Shown: piece after piece, positions 1 to 7,214 of the stretch
Numbering within the stretch: position 1 is the stretch's first letter
Layout of the letters: each line of letters starts with the position of its first letter
Source of the DNA: Paracidovorax valerianellae
GTDB lineage: Bacteria; Pseudomonadota; Gammaproteobacteria; Burkholderiales; Burkholderiaceae_C
Direction: 5' to 3'
Assembly (NCBI RefSeq): GCF_900102625.1
Contig: NZ_FMZC01000026.1
Span: 1-34,072 of the forward strand
DNA length: 34,072 nt
Notes under the pieces: model-generated
The model's input: the letters and a program-made list of their open reading frames with translations, nothing else
What the model was told of the DNA's origin: nothing
The model's database searches: none
Translations under genes and position numbers: made by a program

Positions 1-1
1 C

Positions 2-304
2 GTGCGCATCCTGATGTCAGGCCAAAAGCGTGGCATCACCCGAATGCTCAAGGCCATGATCAAAAGGCGCAGCGCCATCGAACCGGCTATCGGGCACATG
101 AAGATGGACGGCAGGCTTGGCCGCAATCCGCTCAAGGGTGCGCTGGGCGATGCGCTGCATGCGGTGATGTGCGGGGCCGGGCACAACCTGCGCCTGATCC
201 TGGCCGCGCTGCGGTTTTATTGCGCCCGATTCGGGCTGTCGATGCAGCCGGTCATCGCAGCCCTGGTCGCTGCACCCGCTGACCGCCGACCTCTCTGCTG
301 CTGA
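2..304 (+). CDS. IS5-family transposase, C-terminal part (runs off left edge)
   Basis: This open frame enters from the left edge and stops at TGA 302-304, so only the last 100 residues are visible. The segment with RRSAIEPAIGHMK followed by GRNPLKGALGDALHAV and GAGHNLRLIL is the characteristic C-terminal end of IS5-family DDE transposases. The glutamate in AIEPAIG is probably the catalytic E of the DDE triad, by family knowledge. The real start lies outside the window; the GTG at position 2 is simply the first codon seen. I could not fix the terminal inverted repeat of the element, although it should lie just after the stop. The element abuts the AT-rich toxin/immunity region, which is a common place for insertion sequences. 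Family assignment is fairly sure; whether the copy is intact cannot be judged. Confidence 0.8.
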   Translation: MRILMSGQKRGITRMLKAMIKRRSAIEPAIGHMKMDGRLGRNPLKGALGDALHAVMCGAGHNLRLILAALRFYCARFGLSMQPVIAALVAAPADRRPLCC

Positions 305-386
305 GAACGGAATTGTTCAGGACGGACTACCTAGATGGCGGGTGGGCTTGTCGGCGACGTGGCGCAGTTTCTTGTGCACAAATGGA

Positions 387-653
387 TTATTGAGGGCTTA
401 TTCGGCGAGTGCGAAATTCATTTATCGCCCGATAGAAACATAAGATCGAAAGCGCGAGAGTCAGTCCACTTGCAAGCATGGCTATGAATGGCTGGCGGCA
501 GCGAAATTGCTCATGAGTAATCGAAAAATTACCTTGGCATGCTCCGTTTGCCAAACTGGTGGAAGAAAATATCCACATCAAACCCCACAGGGATGTCAAG
601 AGAAGAGCGAAACTTAAAAACCCCAATGGAAATATTTTAATCTTGTGTGGCAT
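387..653 (-). CDS. Small two-helix membrane protein, possible extra immunity protein
   Basis: This encodes 88 residues. Two hydrophobic segments are visible, about residues 9-31 and 57-74. They flank a short loop with cysteines (GACQGNF, FRCRQP), and the tail is basic. The topology suggests an inner-membrane protein with a periplasmic loop. I do not recognise the family. It lies 103 bp downstream of the orphan toxin partner gene, on the same strand, in AT-rich DNA unlike the Rhs core. By position it could be a second or orphan immunity gene of the T6SS island. There is no clear Shine-Dalgarno sequence before the ATG, so translation is uncertain. Confidence 0.5.
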   Translation of the reverse strand: MPHKIKIFPLGFLSFALLLTSLWGLMWIFSSTSLANGACQGNFSITHEQFRCRQPFIAMLASGLTLALSILCFYRAINEFRTRRISPQ

Positions 654-756
654 TGAATTTTAAGGGGAAATTTTTAAATAGAGGTGCGGTTTTAGTCAAT
701 AATCTGCCAATCTTCATTAATCCGGTATTCTATGATTATTGGGATTACGACTGAGG

Positions 757-960
757 CTAGTATAATAATTGATTTTGAAAAAAATCAAATGGAGTGAGAA
801 TTATCGCGATCAGAAAAATTGAATGCGTAATTCCGATTATTGATTTCAGGATGGATATTTTCCTTTTTTTCCTATATTTTGTTTTGCAAGAAATGCATCG
901 CCCCCTGAAAATATTACTTTGCAATATTTTCCCGCCGCATTTGATACACATTTTTGTCAT
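757..960 (-). CDS. Small zinc-ribbon/membrane protein, probable immunity to the orphan Rhs toxin
   Basis: This encodes 67 residues. The N-terminus carries two CxxC pairs, CIKC and CISC, 15 residues apart, as in a zinc ribbon. A basic stretch (KYRKKRK) follows, then one strongly hydrophobic helix at about residues 37-58. The expected topology is a cytosolic zinc ribbon anchored in the inner membrane. Its ATG overlaps the TGA of the upstream orphan rhs gene (ATGA), so translation is probably coupled. That position and overlap are the classic arrangement of immunity genes behind Rhs toxin tips. Function is inferred from position only; I know no immunity family with this architecture. The DNA is very AT-rich compared with the Rhs core. 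Confidence 0.6.
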   Translation of the reverse strand: MTKMCIKCGGKILQSNIFRGRCISCKTKYRKKRKISILKSIIGITHSIFLIAIILTPFDFFQNQLLY

Positions 961-2108
961 TTGTGGCCACCAAGAATAATGGATCGAATAACGGCAGCCT
1001 TATCTGAAAAATCAGTTCCGGCAGATAATGCATTTCCTGCTAAGGCGCCAACATTTGCAGATAAACCTACTGGCAAACTCACGGCATTTACAACGCCCGC
1101 AGTCGCAAGCCTTCCCCCTAGCCTTCCTTGTAAATAAGCTTCTTCCTCCGGGCTAATGTGCATGCAAGTGAGGCACGCAATCTTCATTGCGGCTTTGGGA
1201 TCGTTCGCGATAGTTGCTAATGCTTCTGCCACCGCAGTTTCACCTTCGAGCGCTTTTGTTTCTTGCTCTGTGCCAAGTAATCCATATCGCGCCATGGTAT
1301 GTTTCGGTAAATCGAAGAAAATTTCTTTGAAGTAGCTTGCGACTCCGTCGCCTGCGCCTCTTAATGTAGATGTTGCAGTGGTTATGGCATCCAAACCAGT
1401 CGGGTCAATATTGTTGATTGGACTGGCATTCCCATATTGATAATTATTAACCCCACCCGCCAACCCAATCGGATCCTGCGACACATACTTCCCCAGTCCC
1501 GGGTCGTAATACCGATGCCGGTTATAGAACAACCCTACCCCATCCCCCTCATCGTGCTGCCCCTGCATGCGAATCGGCTGATGCAGCCCGAGCGGGTTGT
1601 GCTCGTTGATCGAGTTCCCCCAGGGGGCCAGATTGATGTGCCAGTCAATGGTGCCTTGCAGGTTGATCAGCGCCAGCGGGGTGCCCAGGTGGTCGCAGTG
1701 GTACAGATGCAAATGCGTGATCTCTGCCCCCTCGCCGCGCAGCCGGGCTTGCAGGCGCTCGGCATCCAGCCCCATCGATTGCAAGTGGCTGCGGGTGGGC
1801 TCGCTGGCCCCGTGGCGCAACTCATCCTGCAGCGCCATCAGCGACGCGGGCTGCTCTCGGCTTCCGGGCTCGGCGGCCCAGTAGCTGGACCAGGTTGGGC
1901 GGCTCGGTGCAGGCGCGGGTCTGTATGCGCAGATGGCCCGCGAAGGGGCTGTCGGAATGGCGCTCGTGGCGCTGCACGCGGCCGAAGCGGTCGCACAGGC
2001 CGTGCAGGGCGTCGCGGTGACCACCCCCTTCGGTCCCGGCGACCGCTGCAGCCGCAGCAGCCGTGGCCGCAACGCCTGCGCTCGCTGTCTCGCTGCTGGC
2101 TTGCCCAT
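957..2108 (-). CDS. Orphan, rearranged Rhs C-terminal tip with variable toxin domain
   Basis: This encodes 383 residues. It begins with MGKPAARQ, identical to the start of the full Rhs at 7093. It then runs through segments homologous at DNA level to rhs positions near 6350-6500 and 3500, but read in another frame. Only from about EPGSREQPAS does it enter the true Rhs frame, reaching the core end YNRHRYYDPGLG, QDPIGLAGG and DPTGL. The last 144 residues, after DPTGL, are a separate domain that I do not recognise. Its later part (about residues 330-362) is hydrophobic and glycine/alanine-rich, which could fit membrane insertion. The stop overlaps the next gene (ATGA). This looks like a displaced Rhs tip from an array of alternative toxins. 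Whether the out-of-frame N-terminal part is translated is doubtful; internal starts such as MALQDELRHG exist. Confidence 0.7.
   Translation of the reverse strand: MGKPAARQRAQALRPRLLRLQRSPGPKGVVTATPCTACATASAACSATSAIPTAPSRAICAYRPAPAPSRPTWSSYWAAEPGSREQPASLMALQDELRHGASEPTRSHLQSMGLDAERLQARLRGEGAEITHLHLYHCDHLGTPLALINLQGTIDWHINLAPWGNSINEHNPLGLHQPIRMQGQHDEGDGVGLFYNRHRYYDPGLGKYVSQDPIGLAGGVNNYQYGNASPINNIDPTGLDAITTATSTLRGAGDGVASYFKEIFFDLPKHTMARYGLLGTEQETKALEGETAVAEALATIANDPKAAMKIACLTCMHISPEEEAYLQGRLGGRLATAGVVNAVSLPVGLSANVGALAGNALSAGTDFSDKAAVIRSIILGGHK
1441..1920 (-). repeat. Rhs-core direct repeat, copy 2 (in the orphan tip)
   Basis: About 480 bp here is nearly identical to 3021-3502 in the full-length rhs, in the same orientation, both coding for the conserved end of the Rhs core. 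The repeat unit spans from the core end (NNY, DPIGLAGG) to the RxQTRA-type segment. Overall the copy is 2 bp shorter than its partner, because of an indel near 1865-1885 that changes the reading frame. The two repeats bracket the first toxin tip and its immunity gene. Confidence 0.85.
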
Positions 2109-2136
2109 GGGGCCAATCTTGCTAAATTCTCGGCTG

Positions 2137-2535
2137 TTACGTTTCAGGTCTCAATTCCCCCGCAAATGCAATTAACCAAAAGACAAAACCACCCAAACAG
2201 CCAGATAGAAATAATGCTGCTAAGTTAAATGCCATATCCAAGGTGCCAATCTGATTGTTGGAGAAAATAGAAAAAATGCTCAATAAAAAGATAGGGGCGA
2301 TGGCAGTGCCCCCCCCCGCCATAGTGCAAGTAAAAATTTTTCTTGAATTAATCGCAACACCGAGAATCGGTAAACCAATTAGCAAAAAGAACAAATAACC
2401 AAACAAGAATAATATTGGATACCAAGCATTGCTTCCGGTTTTGTATGCATAGGTGAATGCCAGTAGACCGATTGGGATACTCGGTGAAATGATTGCTGCT
2501 GCTATGAAGCGGAGTGTATTGAGTTTATTTTTCAC
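2137..2535 (-). CDS. Polytopic membrane protein, probable immunity to the Rhs toxin
   Basis: With the GTG start at 2533-2535 this encodes 132 residues beginning MKNKLNTLRF. I prefer this start over an ATG at 2598 because it overlaps the end of rhs (GTG 8 bp ahead of the rhs TAA), has a GGGG stretch just upstream, and gives a normal membrane-protein N-terminus. Four hydrophobic segments are visible (around residues 8-27, 39-61, 71-90 and 107-125), so it is an inner-membrane protein without a recognised domain. Coupling to an Rhs toxin tip makes immunity its most likely role; this is inference. A run of nine G residues (2309-2317) lies inside the coding frame at MAGGGT. The gene is AT-rich compared with the Rhs core. 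Confidence 0.65.
   Translation of the reverse strand: MKNKLNTLRFIAAAIISPSIPIGLLAFTYAYKTGSNAWYPILFLFGYLFFLLIGLPILGVAINSRKIFTCTMAGGGTAIAPIFLLSIFSIFSNNQIGTLDMAFNLAALFLSGCLGGFVFWLIAFAGELRPET
2309..2317 (-). repeat. G9 homopolymer tract inside the immunity gene
   Basis: Nine consecutive C on the plus strand (G on the coding strand) encode the glycines of MAGGGT in the membrane immunity gene. Loss or gain of one base would put the last third of the protein out of frame. Confidence 0.9.
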
Positions 2536-5500
2536 AGCCACACCCCAAGTCAGATGGAAGCCTAGATGGATTAGTACCGCCCCAAACAATAGGGGCAAGA
2601 ATGGTATTCAAGTTCAGAGGGTTGAATCCTGTGCCACCGCCTGTGTTAACGAGCCAAGTAGCTTTCCCATCAAAAACAACATCGCGACGCACCCATCCGG
2701 GGTGCAACGCATGCCCTGGTCTTGTCACATTCCAGGTTGTATTGCCACCTTGGCTAACAACGGTAGTTATTTCCCCTAAATCTATTCCAGCCAACTTCAC
2801 CATATTGACGTCGCCATCCTTTGTGGGATTGGCGGGTGTTACTCCTGGGGCGGGGTTGCACAGAAGTTCGCGCATAGTTTGCTTTGTGCAGTCCCCCATA
2901 CATCTAAATGTTGACCATGTGTAATTGTGCGTGCTGTTGTCCGGACCATAAGGACCCATGCTTGGGTTATCAAGTCCACGTGGATCTGCCTTGTTGAGCG
3001 GGTCCCCTCCGACATAAGAATAATTATTAACCCCACCCGCCAACCCAATCGGATCCTGCGACACATACCGCCCCAATGCGGGGTCGTAATACCGATGCCG
3101 GTTATAGAACAACCCCGCCCCATCGCCCTCATCGTGCTGCCCCTGCATGCGAATCGGCTGATGCAGCCCGAGCGGGTTGTGCTCGGTGATCGAGTTCCCC
3201 CAGGGGTCCAGATTGATGTGCCAGTCGATGGAGCCTTGCAGGTTGATGAGCGCCAGCGGCGTGCCCAGATGGTCGCAGTGGTACAGATGCAAATGCGTGA
3301 TCTCTGCCCCCTCGCCGCGCAGCCGGGCTTGCAGGCGCTCGGCATCCAGCCCCATCGATTGCAAGTGGCGGCGGGTGGGGTCACTCGCACCATGGCGCAG
3401 CTCCTCCTGCAGGGCTTGCAGAGCGGCGGGCTGCTCGCGCTCGCCCGCGTCGGCTGCGCCCAATAGCTGGGCGAGGGTGGGCGGCTCGGCGTGGGCGCGG
3501 GTCTGGATGCGCAGGAGGGGCAAGAAGGTGCCGGGGGCGTAGAGCGTGTGGATGCGGCGGGTGTCGTTGGGACGCTCAATCTCGCGCAGCTCCGTCAAAG
3601 TCAGGGCATCGCCCTGCCAGCCATGGCAGCGCATTTGCGTGGCGGTGGTTGGCCCGCTGTCCGATGTGCGCTCGATGCGGGTGGCGATGCGCCGCCCGAA
3701 CACGTCGTAGTGGTGCATGCGGCGGATGCGCTGGCCGGTGGCGCTGTCGTGCTGCTCGTGGGCGATCAGGCGCTGGGCGTGGTCCCAGTGCAGGCGGTGG
3801 GACTGGCGGCCGTCGGCGTGGGACTTCTCCAGGAGGTTGCCGCAGGGGCCGTAGCGGTAGCGCCAGGGGCCATGGGAGAGCACGCGGTTGTCGGGCCAGC
3901 GGTCGCGGTGCTGGCCGGGCGGCAGGGGCGCGTCCTGGCGCAGCAGATCGAAGGCGGGGTCGTGGAACTGGCGGCGCACCTCGCCGGCCCAATCCTGGGG
4001 ATTTCCTGCGGCGGCTCCGGCCTGGGGCGCCCAGGGATTGCCGGCGGGGTCGTAGCGGTAGCGCTGCGGCTGCCCGCCCGGCCACTGCGAGGCGGCCAGC
4101 CGGCCGGCGAGGTCATAGGCATGCAGGAAGGCGCCGCCGGGCGTGTCGATGCGCGCCAGGCGCCCGGCCGCGTCGTAGTGGTGCTGGCGGGCCAGCGAGG
4201 CGAGGCCCGGCATGCCGGCGTGGTCCGGTGCCGGTGCCGGAGCCGGAGAACCCTCGGTGCCTGCCAATCCCTCCATGCCCTCGTTGCGCCCGACAGCCAG
4301 GGCCTGCAGGCGCGACAGCGCATCGCGCCGCCAGCGGGTGCGGCTCGCCCCGAATTCCAGCGCCACCGGGCGGTGCAGCCCGTCGCGCTCGATGTGCAGC
4401 AGCGGCTCTCCCCCCAGCAGCAGACCATGCACATGGCCCGAGCCGTAGGTCAGCCACTGCAGCGGGGCCAGGCCCGGCAGGTCGGCCTGCGCCGGGGCGC
4501 CGCCCTCGTCCAGCGTGTGCGTGCTCTCATGGCGCCACAGCAGGGCGCCGTCCAGGGAATGCATCTCCTGGCGCTCGCCCAGGATGCGGCCCAGGCGGTC
4601 GCGGCGCAGGTGCACGCTCACGCGGTGGCGTTGCATGGCCGTGTGGTGGTGCGCGGCCACGAGCTGGCCGGCGCCGTCGTGCTCGAACCACTCGATGATC
4701 GGCGCGGTGTCGCTGGCGGCGCCCGGGAAGGCTTGGGCCTGTTCCACCGGCTGGGCGAACTCGGCGGTGGTGGGCATGGCGACCGGCGTGATCTCCCGAG
4801 CCAGCAGCATCCCCGCCTCGCTCCACTGGTAGGCGATGGCGTGGCGCGCGTCTTCGGTGCGGGTGCGCTGGCCGGCCAGATCGTAGGTGTGGCGGGTGGC
4901 GTGGCCATCGAAGCCCGTCTCCTGCACGAGGCGGTCGCGCACGTCGTAGGTGAAGCGGTGGACGCTGGCGTTCTCGTTGTGCAGCTGCACCAGACGGCCC
5001 GCCGGGTCGTAGCGGTAGTGCTGGGCGAGCAGTGACGGGGGTTCAGGTGTTTCAGTGCCTCCGCGCAGACCGGCATTGCCTTCGTTGCTTCCATATTGAT
5101 AGCAAACGACGCGACCCCAGGCATCGTGCGTGAAGCGTTCGTGCAGCCCGCCCGGGTGGTCGATGGCCAGCAGATCGCCGCTGCCGGGCGCGTAGCGGTA
5201 GCGGGTGGTGCGCGCCAGCGCGTCCGTCGTCTCGATGGGCCGGCCGGCGGCGTCGTAGGCCGTTCGCTGCTGCCAGCCTTCCTCGCTCTGCACGCGCGTG
5301 GTGCGGCCCCACGCGTCGTACTGCCAGCGGGTGGTGCGGCCGCTGCAGTCGGTGCGGCTGGCCAGCAGGCCCAGCGCGTTCCATTGCAGCGCCGTCGTGC
5401 CGCCGCGCGCGTCGGTGATGGCGATGGGCAGATCGGGCTGGTCGGGCACGGCTGGGGTGTCGCCGCTGGCGTTCCCTTGGGTGGCAGGCATGTCCGGATA

Positions 5501-7093
5501 GCGGTATCGCGTGGCCCGGCCCAGCGCGTCGGTGTGCTCCACGAGCCGGCCCCAGGCATCGTGGCGCCAGATGGTGGCCAGCGGCTCGCCTGCCGCGCCC
5601 TCGGGGGCGCTGGTGAGGTGGCGCACGGGCAGCCCCCGTGCATCGCGCTCGATGCGCTGGGTGCGTCCGGCCGCATCGGTGGTGCCGACGACGAGGCCGG
5701 TGGCCGCATCGATGTCGTGACGCACGCTGCGGCTTAAGGGGTCGGTGCGCTCCAGCAGGCGGCCCGCGCTGTCGTGCCGCCAGGTAAAGCGTGCGCCGTC
5801 GGCCTCGATGCGTTCGGCCACCCGCGCCAGGCCTGCTTGCCCCGAGAAGACGTAGCGCCTCTTGCGACCCAGGGCATCGGTGACGAGGGTGCTGGCGCGT
5901 TCGGGCAGGGGCGGGCTCGCGGTCGGGTCTGCGGGCAGCGGGGTGTAGTCAAAGTGCAGGTCCAGCCCGTGCGGCGTGGTCTGGGAGAGGACGCGGCCCT
6001 GCCCGTCATAGGTGTAGTGGGTCATGGGCCGGCCGGCGTGGGCGTGGCCGGTCATGCGGCCCAGGGGTGTGGGGTGGGCTGCGTTGCCATATTCGAATTG
6101 ACGCACGGTGCGGCCCGTGCGGTCAATCACGCCAGCGAGTTCGCCGCGCATGGTGTAGGCATAGCGCACCAGGGCCAGGGGCAGCGCCTCGCGCGGTTGG
6201 TGAGGGTCGGCCTCCAGCCAAACCGCCATCAGGCGCACGCCGGCATCCGGCCCCCAGCCGTGGGCGGGCGGGGCGGATGGCGTGGCTGGGGCGATGCGCT
6301 CCAGCTCGAAGCGGTAGCGGCGGCCCGCGCCATCGGTGACCGTGCGCAGATGGCCCGCGAAGGGGCCGTCGGCATGGCGCTCGTGGCGCTGCACGCGGCC
6401 GAAGCGGTCGCACAGGCCGTGCAGGGCGTCGCGGTGCCCACCCCCTTCGGACCCGGTGGCCGCCGCAGCCGCCGTGGCCGCAACGCCTGCGCTCGTCGGC
6501 GCAAAGACCCACCACGGCCCCAGAGGGGAGGCGGTCGCCACCGTGATGCGGGCGTCGGCCCGGATGGCGGCGGGCAGCGCATTCCAAAGACCTGCCAGGC
6601 GGGCCGCATGGCCACCCTGGGCGGCCCCCGGCAGGTGCCCGGTGCCGCAGCGCACCAGCCACAGCCCTTCGCTGGCGCTGTGGGCGATCTCTCCAGGTGC
6701 CAGCGGCTCGAACGCGATGCAGCGCCCGCGCCCGTCGTGCAGGCGCAGCGCGCCGGGCGAATCACTCTCACCGGGGACATGGGCCAGGCTGGCTTCTCCC
6801 GCCAGCCACCATCCGGGTCCCAGCAGCCCCACGGGAGCCGGCTGCGGGCTTTGGTGGCTGGAGTAAGAACGTGTCAGCGCAAACGGCAGGGGGCCGGGCA
6901 GGGCGAAGTCTTCCTCGCCCGGCAGCACCTTGGCGCCCAGCAGCGGATTGACCGGGTTGCCTTCGGCGACGCCCCCCGGGCAGGCCGAGCACGCCACGCC
7001 CCCGCTCGTGCCGATCAGCACCGTATTGGAGCCCTGAATGATCGGCCCGCCCTTTTTCGTCAGGTCTGTCTGTCTTGCTGCTGGCTTGCCCAT
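2525..7093 (-). CDS. Rhs-family T6SS effector with PAAR-like N-terminus and C-terminal toxin
   Basis: This encodes 1522 residues from the ATG at 7091-7093 (MGKPAARQTD). A longer open frame reaches 7486, but it overlaps the vgrG end and looks like shadow sequence. The N-terminus has a short PAAR-like motif (GGPIIQGSNTVLIG), followed by the usual Rhs entry segment ending in PFALTRSYSS. Dozens of YD/RHS repeats follow, such as YDAAGRP and YDPAGRL. The core ends with YNRHRYYDPALG, QDPIGLAGG and DPRGL at about residue 1374, the site where Rhs proteins normally self-cleave. The last 148 residues form the variable toxin, with a notable TRPGHALHPG motif, several cysteines and a GCGCEK end; I do not recognise it. 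By family knowledge the core is a beta-cocoon that encloses the toxin and rides on VgrG. The vgrG stop lies 121 bp upstream, so the two are likely co-expressed. No adaptor gene (DUF4123, DUF2169 or EagR type) is seen between them. Confidence 0.9.
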   Translation of the reverse strand: MGKPAARQTDLTKKGGPIIQGSNTVLIGTSGGVACSACPGGVAEGNPVNPLLGAKVLPGEEDFALPGPLPFALTRSYSSHQSPQPAPVGLLGPGWWLAGEASLAHVPGESDSPGALRLHDGRGRCIAFEPLAPGEIAHSASEGLWLVRCGTGHLPGAAQGGHAARLAGLWNALPAAIRADARITVATASPLGPWWVFAPTSAGVAATAAAAATGSEGGGHRDALHGLCDRFGRVQRHERHADGPFAGHLRTVTDGAGRRYRFELERIAPATPSAPPAHGWGPDAGVRLMAVWLEADPHQPREALPLALVRYAYTMRGELAGVIDRTGRTVRQFEYGNAAHPTPLGRMTGHAHAGRPMTHYTYDGQGRVLSQTTPHGLDLHFDYTPLPADPTASPPLPERASTLVTDALGRKRRYVFSGQAGLARVAERIEADGARFTWRHDSAGRLLERTDPLSRSVRHDIDAATGLVVGTTDAAGRTQRIERDARGLPVRHLTSAPEGAAGEPLATIWRHDAWGRLVEHTDALGRATRYRYPDMPATQGNASGDTPAVPDQPDLPIAITDARGGTTALQWNALGLLASRTDCSGRTTRWQYDAWGRTTRVQSEEGWQQRTAYDAAGRPIETTDALARTTRYRYAPGSGDLLAIDHPGGLHERFTHDAWGRVVCYQYGSNEGNAGLRGGTETPEPPSLLAQHYRYDPAGRLVQLHNENASVHRFTYDVRDRLVQETGFDGHATRHTYDLAGQRTRTEDARHAIAYQWSEAGMLLAREITPVAMPTTAEFAQPVEQAQAFPGAASDTAPIIEWFEHDGAGQLVAAHHHTAMQRHRVSVHLRRDRLGRILGERQEMHSLDGALLWRHESTHTLDEGGAPAQADLPGLAPLQWLTYGSGHVHGLLLGGEPLLHIERDGLHRPVALEFGASRTRWRRDALSRLQALAVGRNEGMEGLAGTEGSPAPAPAPDHAGMPGLASLARQHHYDAAGRLARIDTPGGAFLHAYDLAGRLAASQWPGGQPQRYRYDPAGNPWAPQAGAAAGNPQDWAGEVRRQFHDPAFDLLRQDAPLPPGQHRDRWPDNRVLSHGPWRYRYGPCGNLLEKSHADGRQSHRLHWDHAQRLIAHEQHDSATGQRIRRMHHYDVFGRRIATRIERTSDSGPTTATQMRCHGWQGDALTLTELREIERPNDTRRIHTLYAPGTFLPLLRIQTRAHAEPPTLAQLLGAADAGEREQPAALQALQEELRHGASDPTRRHLQSMGLDAERLQARLRGEGAEITHLHLYHCDHLGTPLALINLQGSIDWHINLDPWGNSITEHNPLGLHQPIRMQGQHDEGDGAGLFYNRHRYYDPALGRYVSQDPIGLAGGVNNYSYVGGDPLNKADPRGLDNPSMGPYGPDNSTHNYTWSTFRCMGDCTKQTMRELLCNPAPGVTPANPTKDGDVNMVKLAGIDLGEITTVVSQGGNTTWNVTRPGHALHPGWVRRDVVFDGKATWLVNTGGGTGFNPLNLNTILAPIVWGGTNPSRLPSDLGCGCEK
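3021..3502 (-). repeat. Rhs-core direct repeat, copy 1 (in the full-length rhs)
   Basis: This is the partner of the repeat at 1441-1920, same orientation and nearly identical, offset 1580 bp at one end and 1582 bp at the other. It codes for the last part of the conserved Rhs core just before the variable tip. Confidence 0.85.
5055..5106 (-). repeat. Possible degenerate copy of the family palindromic repeat inside rhs
   Basis: On the coding strand this 52-bp stretch starts TTTGCTAT, has AGC at positions 18-20 and GCGCGGAGGC from position 41. These blocks fall at the same spacing as in the clearer copies at 30903-30954 and 15728-15778. It encodes the linker around CYQYGSNEGNAG between YD repeats. 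The palindromic half is not preserved, so this may be coincidence. Confidence 0.3.
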
Positions 7094-7214
7094 GGAGTCT
7101 CGTTTTGGGGATAGTGGTTTGTGTTGGCGGCTGCGCGCGCTGTTGAGGCAAGGCACTGGCGCCCGGCTCGCCAGGACAATGCGCGCGCAGTGCGCCGGAG
7201 TCTGGCTTGCGGGG

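Noticed and set aside
794-979. Small plus-strand open frame opposite the zinc-ribbon partner gene
   Set aside because: AT-rich mirror sequence without a ribosome site; the minus-strand gene is tied to the toxin gene by its ATGA overlap.
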